Shown piece after piece: positions 23,388 through 31,778 of a DNA stretch of 64,000 bases. The notes below the pieces were generated by a model. It saw only the letters and a program-made list of their open reading frames with translations, had not been told where the DNA came from and did not search any database. The translations under genes were made by a program, and so were the position numbers. Positions within the stretch are counted from its first letter, which is position 1, and each line of letters starts with the position of its first letter. The DNA comes from Streptomyces roseoviridis (GTDB lineage: Bacteria > Actinomycetota > Actinomycetes > Streptomycetales > Streptomycetaceae). Location: the NCBI RefSeq assembly GCF_039535235.1, contig NZ_BAAAWU010000001.1, positions 5,022,001 to 5,086,000 of the forward strand, read 5' to 3'.

Positions 23388-24761
23388 GTGAAGAGCGCCG
23401 TGGAGACCCTGAACCCGACCCGGGTTCGGCTCACTGTCGAGGTGCCCTTCGAGGAGCTCAAGGACAGCCTCGACGCGGCGTACAAGAAGATCAACCAGCA
23501 GGTCACGGTCAAGGGCTTCCGCAAGGGCAAGATCCCCGCGCGTGTCATCGACCAGCGGTTCGGCCGTGGTGCGGTGCTGGAGGAGGCCGTCAACGACGCC
23601 CTTCCGAAGCTCTACACCGAGGCGGTCAACGAGGCCGACGTGAACCCGCTGGGTCAGCCCGAGGTCGACATCACGGAGCTGAAGGACGGCGAGCTGCTGG
23701 CCTTCACCGCCGAGGTCGACATCCGCCCGGCCATCGAGATCCCGGACTACTCCGGCATCGAGGTCGAGGTGGACGCCATCGAGGTCACCGACGAGGACGT
23801 CGAGAAGTCCGTGCAGCAGCTGCGCGAGCGCTTCGCCTCCACCAACCCCGTCGAGCGCCCCGCGGCCGAGGGTGACGTCGTCACCATCGACCTCGAGGCC
23901 AAGGTCGACGGCGAGGTCCTGCCCGACGGTGTCGCCAGCGGTGTCTCGTACACCATCGGCTCCGGCGAGCTCCTCGACGGCATCGACGAGGCCGTCACCG
24001 GCCTGGAGGCCGGCGGCGAGGCGACCTTCACCTCGAAGCTGAAGGGCGGCTCCGCCGAGGGCAAGGACGCCGAGGTCACCGTCAAGGTCACCGCCGTCGC
24101 CGCCCGTGAGCTCCCCGAGCTGGACGACGAGTTCGCGCAGATGGCGTCGGAGTTCGACACCCTCGACGAGCTCAAGGCCGACAGCCGCAAGCGCCTCGAG
24201 AACATGAAGCAGTTCGACCAGGCCACCCAGGCCCAGGAGCGCGTCCTGGAGAAGTTCCTGGAGCTGGCGGAGATCCCCGTCCCCGAGAAGCTTCTCGAGG
24301 AGGAGGTCAACACCCGCAAGCACAACCTGGAGCACCACCAGCTCGGTCAGATGGGTCTGACCCTCGAGAAGTACCTGGAGTTCCAGGGCAAGACCGTCGA
24401 GGAGTTCGAGGCCGAGACCAAGGAGCAGGCGGTCAAGGGCATCAAGACCCAGTTCCTGCTCGACGAGCTGGTCTCCAAGGAGAAGCTGAACGTGGAGCAG
24501 GAGGAGCTCACCGAGCACCTCATGCGCCGCGCCGCCTCCTCCGGCATGTCCCCCGACCAGTTCGCCCAGGCCGTCGTCCAGGGCGGCCAGGTGCCGATGC
24601 TGGTCGGCGAGGTCGCCCGCGGCAAGGCCCTCGCGGTCGTCGTCGAGGCCGCCAAGGTCGTCGACACCAACGGCAACGTGGTGGACCTGTCCGACGAGGA
24701 CGAGGAGCAGGCCGGCGAGACGGCCGAGGCCGCCGCCGACGAGGCCGCCGAGGACAAGTAA
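23388..24761 (+). CDS. tig: Trigger factor, ribosome-associated chaperone and peptidyl-prolyl isomerase
   Basis: A 457-residue protein with GTG start, preceded by AAGGAGA. The N-terminal ribosome-binding domain carries GFRKGKIP (43-50). A FKBP-type PPIase domain follows (about 150-245, with GDVVTIDLEAKVDG and GLEAGGEATF), then the helical C-terminal arms. It meets nascent chains at the ribosome exit tunnel through protein L23. The tail after about residue 435 is very acidic (DEDEEQAGE and repeated Ala/Glu/Asp), as in other Streptomyces. It sits directly upstream of clpP1-clpP2-clpX, the same linkage as in E. coli, but with a strong terminator between. Confidence 0.97.
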   Translation: MKSAVETLNPTRVRLTVEVPFEELKDSLDAAYKKINQQVTVKGFRKGKIPARVIDQRFGRGAVLEEAVNDALPKLYTEAVNEADVNPLGQPEVDITELKDGELLAFTAEVDIRPAIEIPDYSGIEVEVDAIEVTDEDVEKSVQQLRERFASTNPVERPAAEGDVVTIDLEAKVDGEVLPDGVASGVSYTIGSGELLDGIDEAVTGLEAGGEATFTSKLKGGSAEGKDAEVTVKVTAVAARELPELDDEFAQMASEFDTLDELKADSRKRLENMKQFDQATQAQERVLEKFLELAEIPVPEKLLEEEVNTRKHNLEHHQLGQMGLTLEKYLEFQGKTVEEFEAETKEQAVKGIKTQFLLDELVSKEKLNVEQEELTEHLMRRAASSGMSPDQFAQAVVQGGQVPMLVGEVARGKALAVVVEAAKVVDTNGNVVDLSDEDEEQAGETAEAAADEAAEDK

Positions 24762-24818
24762 GCCCCACCAGGCTCACCAGGCTCACCGAGAGGCCCGCGC
24801 CTCGCGCTGAAGCCCGCG

Positions 24819-24858
24819 CCACGGGCCCGGACGCACACCTGTGCGCCCGGGCCCGTGG
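24819..24858 (+). terminator. tig terminator
   Basis: A 19-bp stem (24819-24837 with 24840-24858, one A-C mismatch) that closes on a 2-nt loop. It lies 58 bp after the tig stop and separates tig from clpP1P2. Confidence 0.8.
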
Positions 24859-24896
24859 ACGTACTCCGACCCGTTCATGCGCCTCCAACTACCTTG

Positions 24897-24949
24897 CGCT
24901 CCCAGCGAACAGTTCGGGAACCGGGATGGCGCCCGCCTACCAGCGCGTT
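24897..24949 (+). promoter_or_regulatory. clpP1P2 control region: ClgR box and SigR-like promoter
   Basis: Read on the minus strand, 24910-24897 is GTTCGC-N5-GCG, a full match to the ClgR operator. Thirteen bases downstream, GGGAT (24923-24927), 19 nt and GTT (24947-24949) fits a SigR promoter with one deviation; TAGGGT (24949-24954) could serve a housekeeping sigma. clpP1P2 is known to be activated by ClgR and to respond to SigR in S. coelicolor. Start of transcription would be about 24957-24961. Confidence 0.7.
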
Positions 24950-25031
24950 AGGGTCCATGAATACGGGGGCACTGCCCTCTGAACGAGACGCTGAGACGGC
25001 CCGTGGCCGTCGGAGACGAGCAGGTGGATAC

Positions 25032-25649
25032 GTGACGAATCTGAAGCCTTACGCCGCGGGTGAGCCGTCCATCGGTGGCGGCCTCGGCGACCATGTCTAC
25101 AACCGGCTGCTCGGCGAGCGCATCATCTTCCTCGGCCAGCAGGTCGACGACGACATCGCCAACAAGATCACCGCCCAGATGCTCCTCCTGGCCGCCGACC
25201 CGGACAAGGACATCTACCTCTACATCAACAGCCCCGGTGGCTCGGTGACGGCCGGCATGGCCATCTACGACACCATGCAGTACATCCCCAACGACGTCGT
25301 GACCATCGGTATGGGCATGGCGGCCTCGATGGGCCAGTTCCTGCTCACCGGCGGCACCGCCGGCAAGCGCTTCGCGCTGCCGAACACCGACATCCTGATG
25401 CACCAGGGTTCCGCCGGCATCGGCGGCACCGCCTCGGACATCAAGATCCAGGCCGAGTACCTCCTCCGGACGAAGAAGCGCATGGCGGAGATCACCGCCC
25501 GCCACTCCGGCCAGACCGTCGAGACGATCATCCGCGACGGTGACCGCGACCGCTGGTTCACCGCCGAGGAGGCCAAGGACTACGGCCTGATCGACTCCAT
25601 CATCACGCACGCCGCGGGCGTTCCCGGCGGCGGCGGTACGGGCGCCTGA
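25032..25649 (+). CDS. clpP1: ATP-dependent Clp protease proteolytic subunit 1
   Basis: A 205-residue serine peptidase forming the ClpP1P2 barrel that degrades proteins fed by ClpX or ClpC. The catalytic triad is Ser99 (GMAASMGQ), His124 (LMHQGS) and Asp173 (DRDRWF). I use the GTG at 25032, with AGGTGG ahead. The in-frame ATG at 24957 coincides with or precedes the likely transcription start and so is unlikely to be used. It is the canonical ClpP by its GxxMASMGxxL box. clpP2 follows 51 bp downstream and is co-transcribed. In Streptomyces ClpP1P2 governs turnover of development regulators and of ClgR itself. Confidence 0.95.
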   Translation: MTNLKPYAAGEPSIGGGLGDHVYNRLLGERIIFLGQQVDDDIANKITAQMLLLAADPDKDIYLYINSPGGSVTAGMAIYDTMQYIPNDVVTIGMGMAASMGQFLLTGGTAGKRFALPNTDILMHQGSAGIGGTASDIKIQAEYLLRTKKRMAEITARHSGQTVETIIRDGDRDRWFTAEEAKDYGLIDSIITHAAGVPGGGGTGA

Positions 25650-25700
25650 GCCCGTCCGTCCGCTGAAGAGTCCCAGCCCCCGCCGAACGCCACCAGGACG

Positions 25701-26375
25701 GTGAACACCCAGATGCAGAACAACCTCTCCCCGAGCGGCCTCTACACCGGCGCGCCGATGGACAACCGCTACGTCGTCCCGCGCTTCGTGGAGCGCACCT
25801 CGCAGGGCATCCGCGAGTACGACCCGTACGCCAAGCTCTTCGAGGAGCGCGTGATCTTCCTCGGCGTGCAGATCGACGACGCCTCCGCCAACGACGTCAT
25901 GGCGCAGCTGCTGTGCCTGGAGTCGATGGACCCGGACCGCGACATCTCGATCTACATCAACAGCCCCGGTGGTTCGTTCACCGCGCTGACGGCCATCTAC
26001 GACACGATGCAGTTCGTGAAGCCGGACATCCAGACGGTCTGCATGGGCCAGGCGGCCTCCGCCGCGGCCGTGCTGCTCGCCGCCGGCACCCCCGGCAAGC
26101 GGATGGCCCTGCCGAACGCCCGTGTGCTGATCCACCAGCCCTCCGGCGGCACCGGCCGTGAGCAGCTCTCCGACCTGGAGATCGCGGCCAACGAGATCCT
26201 GCGCATGCGCAGCCAGCTGGAGGAGATGCTGGCCAAGCACTCCTCGACGCCGATCGAGAAGATCCGCGACGACATCGAGCGCGACAAGATCCTGACGGCC
26301 GAGGACGCCCTCGCGTACGGCCTGATCGACCAGATCGTCTCGACCCGCAAGAGCACGGCCGCGGCGGCAGCCTGA
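25701..26375 (+). CDS. clpP2: ATP-dependent Clp protease proteolytic subunit 2
   Basis: A 224-residue partner of ClpP1. The triad is Ser120 (MGQAASAAA), His145 (LIHQPSGG) and Asp195 (ERDKILTA). The N-terminal 40 residues (MDNRYVVPRFVERTSQG) are a propeptide that is normally cut off during assembly. GQAASAAAV instead of GMAASMGQ marks it as the P2 type, which in actinobacteria docks the ATPase on one face of the mixed tetradecamer. GTG start. It is the second gene of the clpP1P2 transcript; a large dyad follows its stop. Confidence 0.95.
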   Translation: MNTQMQNNLSPSGLYTGAPMDNRYVVPRFVERTSQGIREYDPYAKLFEERVIFLGVQIDDASANDVMAQLLCLESMDPDRDISIYINSPGGSFTALTAIYDTMQFVKPDIQTVCMGQAASAAAVLLAAGTPGKRMALPNARVLIHQPSGGTGREQLSDLEIAANEILRMRSQLEEMLAKHSSTPIEKIRDDIERDKILTAEDALAYGLIDQIVSTRKSTAAAAA

Positions 26376-26391
26376 CGCCCGACCTTCCCTC

Positions 26392-26433
26392 GGCACGGTG
26401 GCATGGCCGAATCCCGACCATGCCAACCGTGCC
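26392..26433 (+). terminator. Long interrupted hairpin between clpP2 and clpX
   Basis: GGCACGGTGGCATGG (26392-26406) pairs with CCATGCCAACCGTGCC (26418-26433) with one bulged base and an 11-nt loop. It lies 16 bp after the clpP2 stop and 98 bp before clpX. It may end clpP1P2 mRNA or attenuate read-through into clpX. Confidence 0.65.
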
Positions 26434-26530
26434 AAGGGGGGCCCGAACAGGGGGCCCGGCAAGGTACCGTCGAATATGAGGCACCAGGAGTCGCTGAACC
26501 AAGCGCTCCACGGCGAAGGGGAAGCACCTC

Positions 26531-27814
26531 GTGGCACGCATCGGTGATGGCGGCGACCTGCTCAAGTGCTCGTTCTGCGGAAAGAGCCAGAAGCAGGTGA
26601 AGAAGCTCATCGCAGGACCCGGTGTGTACATCTGCGACGAGTGCATCGACCTCTGCAACGAGATCATCGAGGAGGAACTCGCCGAGACGAGCGAGGTGCG
26701 CTGGGAGGAACTCCCCAAGCCCCGCGAGATCTACGAGTTCCTCGAGGGGTACGTCGTCGGGCAGGAGCCCGCGAAGAAGGCCCTCTCCGTCGCGGTGTAC
26801 AACCACTACAAGCGCGTCCAGGCCGGCGAGAACGGCGGCGCGCAGGGCCGGGACGACGCCATCGAGCTGGCGAAGTCCAACATCCTGCTGCTCGGCCCGA
26901 CCGGCTCCGGCAAGACGCTCCTGGCACAGACCCTGGCCCGGATGCTCAACGTGCCGTTCGCCATCGCCGACGCCACCGCGCTGACGGAGGCGGGCTATGT
27001 GGGCGAGGACGTCGAGAACATCCTGCTCAAGCTGATCCAGGCCGCCGACTACGACGTCAAGAAGGCCGAGACCGGCATCATCTACATCGACGAGATCGAC
27101 AAGGTCGCCCGTAAGAGCGAAAACCCGTCGATCACCCGCGATGTCTCCGGCGAGGGCGTGCAGCAGGCCCTGCTGAAGATCCTGGAGGGCACCACCGCCT
27201 CCGTGCCGCCGCAGGGCGGACGGAAGCACCCGCACCAGGAGTTCATCCAGATCGACACGACGAACGTGCTCTTCATCGTGGGCGGCGCCTTCGCCGGCCT
27301 GGAGAAGATCATCGAGTCGCGGGCCGGCGCCAAGGGCATCGGCTTCGGCGCGACCATCCGCTCCAAGCGGGAGATCGAGGCCAGCGACCAGTTCCAGGAG
27401 GTCATGCCGGAGGACCTGGTGAAGTTCGGGATGATCCCCGAGTTCATCGGCCGCCTCCCGGTCATCACCTCGGTCCACAACCTGGACCGCGAGGCCCTGC
27501 TCAAGATCCTCGTCGAGCCGCGCAACGCCCTGGTCAAGCAGTACCAGCGCCTCTTCGAACTCGACGGCGTGGAGCTGGACTTCGACCGCCCCGCCCTGGA
27601 GGCCATCGCCGACCAGGCCATCCTCCGCGGCACCGGCGCGCGCGGCCTGCGCGCCATCATGGAGGAGGTCCTCCAGTCGGTGATGTACGAGGTCCCGTCC
27701 CGCAAGGACGTGGCCCGCGTGGTCATCACGGCGGACGTGGTCCGGAACAACGTCAACCCGACGCTGGTCCCGCGGATCGTGAAGAACGACGGCAGGCACG
27801 AGAAGAGCGCGTAG
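26531..27814 (+). CDS. clpX: ATP-dependent Clp protease ATP-binding subunit ClpX
   Basis: A 427-residue AAA+ unfoldase that recognises tagged substrates and feeds them to ClpP1P2. The N-terminal zinc domain has four Cys (13, 16, 35, 38). Walker A is GPTGSGKTLL (about 120-129), Walker B is IIYIDEIDK, and sensor and arginine-finger segments include IGRLPVI. The IGF loop that docks onto ClpP is KGIGFGAT (about 275). It starts with GTG. The 155-bp gap with a dyad before it suggests a separate promoter. It ends with a strong terminator, so valS and the PGPYG protein are outside this unit. Confidence 0.97.
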   Translation: MARIGDGGDLLKCSFCGKSQKQVKKLIAGPGVYICDECIDLCNEIIEEELAETSEVRWEELPKPREIYEFLEGYVVGQEPAKKALSVAVYNHYKRVQAGENGGAQGRDDAIELAKSNILLLGPTGSGKTLLAQTLARMLNVPFAIADATALTEAGYVGEDVENILLKLIQAADYDVKKAETGIIYIDEIDKVARKSENPSITRDVSGEGVQQALLKILEGTTASVPPQGGRKHPHQEFIQIDTTNVLFIVGGAFAGLEKIIESRAGAKGIGFGATIRSKREIEASDQFQEVMPEDLVKFGMIPEFIGRLPVITSVHNLDREALLKILVEPRNALVKQYQRLFELDGVELDFDRPALEAIADQAILRGTGARGLRAIMEEVLQSVMYEVPSRKDVARVVITADVVRNNVNPTLVPRIVKNDGRHEKSA

Positions 27815-27830
27815 CCGCCAGACGTGACAC

Positions 27831-27865
27831 AAGGGGCGCCCCGCCGGACCGGCGGGGCGCCCCTT
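27831..27865. terminator. Bidirectional terminator, clpX / PGPYG-repeat gene
   Basis: AAGGGGCGCCCCGCCGG (27831-27847) pairs exactly with CCGGCGGGGCGCCCCTT (27849-27865). The genes converge here, and the hairpin can end both transcripts. Confidence 0.85.
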
Positions 27866-27916
27866 CTCCTGTGGGCCCGGACGGGCCGTCAGCCGTCAGG
27901 CCGCAGCCTGCAGTCG

Positions 27917-28897
27917 TCAGGCCTTGACGCGGACTTCCTTGCGCAGCTTGGCGGTGATGCCGGCGGCCTCCTCGCCGGAAGCGGCCTTGCCCGCGAGCAT
28001 GTCGGCCAGGTTCACCGGCACGACGAAGCCCACGGTGCTGTGGTCGGCCCACACGCACATGGTCATGCTGAAGGCCGGGGTGCCCGCGGAGGCGTCGGGC
28101 TTCGTCTTGGCCTCCTGGCACTTCAGGACGGCGCCGTCGGCCTCGGCCGGCGTGTACGCCTGCGGGCTGCCGACCAGCTCCGGCTCGTCCTTGCTCTTCT
28201 CCTTCTCGGAGTTGGTCTTGATCGAGGCGAAGACGTTGTCGACGACCTTCTCGGGGTCGTCGATCTCGCCGTAGAGGCCGCTGAAGGAGAGCATCTTGCC
28301 GCCGAGCGGGTTGGCCTTGTTCTCGACCTTGTAGGCGGCCTCCACCTCCTGGGCGTTCTTGACGCCGTTCTGCTGGGCCTCCTTGAGGGAGTCCTTGCCG
28401 TCGGAGCCGCCGCCCTCCTTGGCGTCCTTTTTGTACTCGCCGAGCACCATCTCCGGGGTGATCAGCTTGTGCGGGCCGTCGTTCGCGACGTCGGCGCCCG
28501 CGCCCCCGCCGAACACGAAGTACGCGCCCACGCCCAGCGCCGCCACCACGGCCACCGCGCCGATGATCCAGCCGGCCTTGCTCTTCTTCGGCGCGGGCGG
28601 GTGCGGCATGTAGCCGCCGGGGCCCTGCGGGGCGCCGTACGGCGGCTGCTGCGGAGGCTGGCCGTACGGGCCGGGCTGCTGGGGCTGCTGACCGTAGGGG
28701 CCGGGCTGCCCGTACGGGGCAGGCTGCTGCGGCGGGACGCCCTGCGGGGCCTGCTGCGGGTAGCCGTAGCCGGGCTGCGGGGCCTGCGGCTGACCGTACG
28801 GCCCGGGCTGGGGCGGCTGGCCGTAGGGACCCGGCTGGCCGTACGGCCCGGGCTGCTGGGGCTGGCCGCCGTACGGGCCCGGCTGGTTGTAGCTCAT
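27917..28897 (-). CDS. PGPYG-repeat single-pass membrane protein, unknown function
   Basis: A 326-residue protein. Residues 1-104 are almost only Pro, Gly, Tyr and Gln in repeats of PGPYGQP, a disordered cytoplasmic region of the kind seen in many actinobacterial membrane proteins. KKSKAGW precedes a single membrane helix (about 109-128). The remaining 195 residues are predicted outside, with two Cys (CQEAKTK and MCVWAD) that could form a disulfide. I do not recognise the extracytoplasmic domain. It is divergent from valS and convergent with clpX. The layout suggests a sensor or a scaffold; no function is claimed. Confidence 0.75.
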   Translation of the reverse strand: MSYNQPGPYGGQPQQPGPYGQPGPYGQPPQPGPYGQPQAPQPGYGYPQQAPQGVPPQQPAPYGQPGPYGQQPQQPGPYGQPPQQPPYGAPQGPGGYMPHPPAPKKSKAGWIIGAVAVVAALGVGAYFVFGGGAGADVANDGPHKLITPEMVLGEYKKDAKEGGGSDGKDSLKEAQQNGVKNAQEVEAAYKVENKANPLGGKMLSFSGLYGEIDDPEKVVDNVFASIKTNSEKEKSKDEPELVGSPQAYTPAEADGAVLKCQEAKTKPDASAGTPAFSMTMCVWADHSTVGFVVPVNLADMLAGKAASGEEAAGITAKLRKEVRVKA

Positions 28898-29023
28898 GGA
28901 CAGGTTCCCCTCACAAGATGTTTATGCGTAGCGAACATCCTGTCGGAAGCCGTGCGGCACCGGGGCGGTGGGGGTCACACCGTTACGGAACAATCGAGTT
29001 TCTGGACAACCCCGGGTCCCCCC

Positions 29024-29029
29024 TAAACT
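29024..29029 (+). promoter_or_regulatory. valS -10 element placed for leaderless transcription
   Basis: TAAACT ends 6 nt before the GTG start of valS, and no SD sequence is present. CTGGAC lies 16 nt further up as a possible -35. The mRNA would begin at or next to the start codon. Confidence 0.5.
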
Positions 29030-29035
29030 GAGCCC

Positions 29036-31657
29036 GTGACCGAGAACACTCAGCAGCAGACAGCAGCCACTCCCGAACTGCCGACCCAGTACGCGCCGGC
29101 CGAGGTAGAGGGGCCGCTGTACGAGCGCTGGGTAGAGCGGGGCTACTTCACGGCCGACGCCAAGAGCGAGAAGCCGCCGTACACCATCGTCATTCCGCCG
29201 CCGAACGTCACCGGCTCGCTCCACCTGGGCCACGCCTTCCAGCACACGCTGATGGACGCCCTGACCCGCCGCAAGCGCATGCAGGGCTACGAGTCGCTCT
29301 GGCTGCCCGGCATGGACCACGCCGGCATCGCCACCCAGAACAAGGTCGAACAGCAGCTCGCCGAGGAGGGCAAGTCCCGCCACGACCTGGGCCGCGAGGA
29401 GTTCGTCCAGCGGGTCTGGCAGTGGAAGGAGGAGTACGGCGGCAAGATCCTCGGCCAGATGCGCCGTCTGGGCGACGGAGTGGACTGGAGCCGCGAGCGC
29501 TTCACCATGGACGAGGGCCTGTCCCGTGCCGTCCAGACCATCTTCAAGAAGCTCTACGACGACGAGCTGATCTACCGCGCCGAGCGCATCATCAACTGGT
29601 GCCCGCGCTGTCTCACGGCGATCTCCGACATCGAGGTCGAGTACCAGGAGGACGCCGGCGAGCTGGTCTCCATCCGTTACGGCGAGGGCGAGGACAGCCT
29701 CGTCGTCGCCACGACCCGCGCCGAGACGATGCTCGGTGACACCGCGGTCGCCGTCCACCCGGACGACGAGCGGTACCAGCACCTGGTCGGCAAGCAGATC
29801 AAGCTGCCGCTCACCGACCGCACCATCCCGGTCGTGGCCGACACCCACGTCGACCCGGAGTTCGGCACCGGCGCCGTCAAGGTGACCCCGGCGCACGACC
29901 CGAACGACTTCGAGATCGGCCGCCGTCACGACCTGCCGTCCCTGAGCGTCATGGACGAGCACGGCGTCATCACCGTCCACGGCCCCTTCCTCGGCCTGGA
30001 CCGCTTCGAGGCCCGCTCGGCGATCGTCGGCGCGCTCAAGGAGCAGGGACGGATCGTCGCCGAGAAGCGCCCGTACATGCACTCGGTCGGGCACTGCTCC
30101 CGCTGCAAGACCACGGTCGAGCCGCGTCTGTCGATGCAGTGGTGGGTCAAGGTCGGCCCGCTGGCGAAGGACGCCGGGGACGCCGTCCGCGACGGCCGGG
30201 TGAAGATCCACCCCGAGGAGATGTCGAAGCGCTACTTCGACTGGGTCGACAACATGCACGACTGGTGCATCTCGCGCCAGCTGTGGTGGGGCCATCGCAT
30301 CCCGATCTGGTACGGCCCGAACGGAGAGGTCGTCTGCGTCGGCCCCGACGACGAGGTCCCGACCGGCGATGGCTGGACGCAGGACCCGGACGTCCTGGAC
30401 ACCTGGTTCTCCTCGGGCCTGTGGCCCTTCTCCACCCTCGGCTGGCCGGAGCAGACGCCGGATCTGGAGAAGTTCTATTCGACCGACGTCCTGCTCACCG
30501 GCCACGACATCATCTTCTTCTGGGTCGCCCGGATGATGATGTTCGGCCTGTACGCGATGGACGGCGAGGTCCCGTTCAAGACCATCGCGCTGACCGGTCT
30601 GGTCAGGGACGAGTTCGGCAAGAAGATGTCGAAGTCCAACCCGAACGCGGTCGACCCGCTGATCTGGATGGACGCCTACGGCTCCGATGCCGTCCGCTTC
30701 ACCCTGGCCAACGGCGCCAACCCCGGCGCCGACGTGCCGATCGGCGAGGACTGGGTCAAGGCGTCCCGCAACTTCACCAACAAGATCTGGAACGCGACCC
30801 GCTTCGCGCTGATGAACGGCGCGACGGTCGAGGGCCCGCTGCCGGACGCCTCCGAGATGTCGGCGACCGACCGCTGGATCCTGTCCCGGCTCAACAAGAC
30901 CGTCGCGGCCGTCGACGCGTACTACGACGACTTCCAGTTCGCGAAGGTCGCCGACGCGCTGTACCACTTCGCGTGGGACGAGGTCTTCGACTGGTACGTC
31001 GAGCTGTCGAAGACGACGTTCTTCGCGGGTGGCGAGCCGGCCAAGGTCTCCGGCCGCGTCCTCGGCGAGGTCCTGGACGTCATGCTGCGGCTGCTGCACC
31101 CGATCGTTCCGTTCGTCACCGACACCCTGTGGACCACCCTCACCGGCGGCGAGTCCCTCGTCATCGGTGAGTGGCCCGCGGACAGCGGCTTCCGCGACGA
31201 GGCCGCCGAGCAGGAGATCGAGCTGGTCCAGCGGGTCGTCACCGAGGTCCGACGGTTCCGCAAGGACCAGGGCCTGAAGGACGGCCAGAAGGTCCCCGCC
31301 CGCCTCGAGCTCGACGGCACCGCGCTCGCCGCGCACGAGCCCGCCATCCGGCAGCTGCTGCGCCTCCAGCCGGAGGTCGAGGGCTTCTCCGCCACCGCCT
31401 CCCTGCCGGTCGCCGGTGCCACGGTCTCGCTCGACCTGTCGGGCACCATCGACGTGGCCGCGGAGCGCAAGCGCCTCGCGAAGGACCTGGCCGCCGCCGA
31501 GAAGGAGAAGGCGCAGGCCCAGGGCAAGCTCGGCAACGAGGCCTTCCTGGCCAAGGCGCCGGACAACGTGGTCGACAAGATCCGCACCCGCCTCGCCAAG
31601 GCGGACGAGGACATCGCCCGCATCCAGGCGCAGCTGGAGCGCCTGCCGCAGGCGTAG
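29036..31657 (+). CDS. valS: Valyl-tRNA synthetase
   Basis: An 873-residue class Ia synthetase that charges tRNA-Val and edits misacylated Thr. The ATP site motifs are HLGH (in PPNVTGSLHLGHA, about 55-68) and KMSKS (in GKKMSKSNPN, about 530). The CP1 editing domain with TTRAETMLGDTAVAVHP lies near 225-240. The anticodon-binding domain and the C-terminal coiled coil (about 805-873, rich in Lys, Ala and Glu) are complete. CPRCL and CSRCKTT are zinc-binding Cys pairs. GTG start with a -10 box 6 nt before it. Monocistronic, with terminators on both sides. Confidence 0.97.
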   Translation: MTENTQQQTAATPELPTQYAPAEVEGPLYERWVERGYFTADAKSEKPPYTIVIPPPNVTGSLHLGHAFQHTLMDALTRRKRMQGYESLWLPGMDHAGIATQNKVEQQLAEEGKSRHDLGREEFVQRVWQWKEEYGGKILGQMRRLGDGVDWSRERFTMDEGLSRAVQTIFKKLYDDELIYRAERIINWCPRCLTAISDIEVEYQEDAGELVSIRYGEGEDSLVVATTRAETMLGDTAVAVHPDDERYQHLVGKQIKLPLTDRTIPVVADTHVDPEFGTGAVKVTPAHDPNDFEIGRRHDLPSLSVMDEHGVITVHGPFLGLDRFEARSAIVGALKEQGRIVAEKRPYMHSVGHCSRCKTTVEPRLSMQWWVKVGPLAKDAGDAVRDGRVKIHPEEMSKRYFDWVDNMHDWCISRQLWWGHRIPIWYGPNGEVVCVGPDDEVPTGDGWTQDPDVLDTWFSSGLWPFSTLGWPEQTPDLEKFYSTDVLLTGHDIIFFWVARMMMFGLYAMDGEVPFKTIALTGLVRDEFGKKMSKSNPNAVDPLIWMDAYGSDAVRFTLANGANPGADVPIGEDWVKASRNFTNKIWNATRFALMNGATVEGPLPDASEMSATDRWILSRLNKTVAAVDAYYDDFQFAKVADALYHFAWDEVFDWYVELSKTTFFAGGEPAKVSGRVLGEVLDVMLRLLHPIVPFVTDTLWTTLTGGESLVIGEWPADSGFRDEAAEQEIELVQRVVTEVRRFRKDQGLKDGQKVPARLELDGTALAAHEPAIRQLLRLQPEVEGFSATASLPVAGATVSLDLSGTIDVAAERKRLAKDLAAAEKEKAQAQGKLGNEAFLAKAPDNVVDKIRTRLAKADEDIARIQAQLERLPQA

Positions 31658-31669
31658 CCCGTACGGATC

Positions 31670-31705
31670 GAGGGGCCCGGGACCGGGGACGGTTCCGGGC
31701 CCCTC
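31670..31705 (+). terminator. valS terminator
   Basis: GAGGGGCCCGGGACC (31670-31684) pairs with GGTTCCGGGCCCCTC (31691-31705), with one G-T wobble and a 6-nt loop. It lies 12 bp after the stop. Confidence 0.85.
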
Positions 31706-31778
31706 GCGTACGTCCTCCAGTGGGTGACATCACGCGGCCGGCGGCCAAAGTCCGTCAGCTCGGGCCGAAGGACCTCGG

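Noticed and set aside
24957..25031. Alternative clpP1 start at an ATG 25 codons upstream
   Set aside because: The ATG coincides with the expected transcription start of the SigR-like promoter, and the added residues (MNTGALPSERD) are not part of the ClpP fold.
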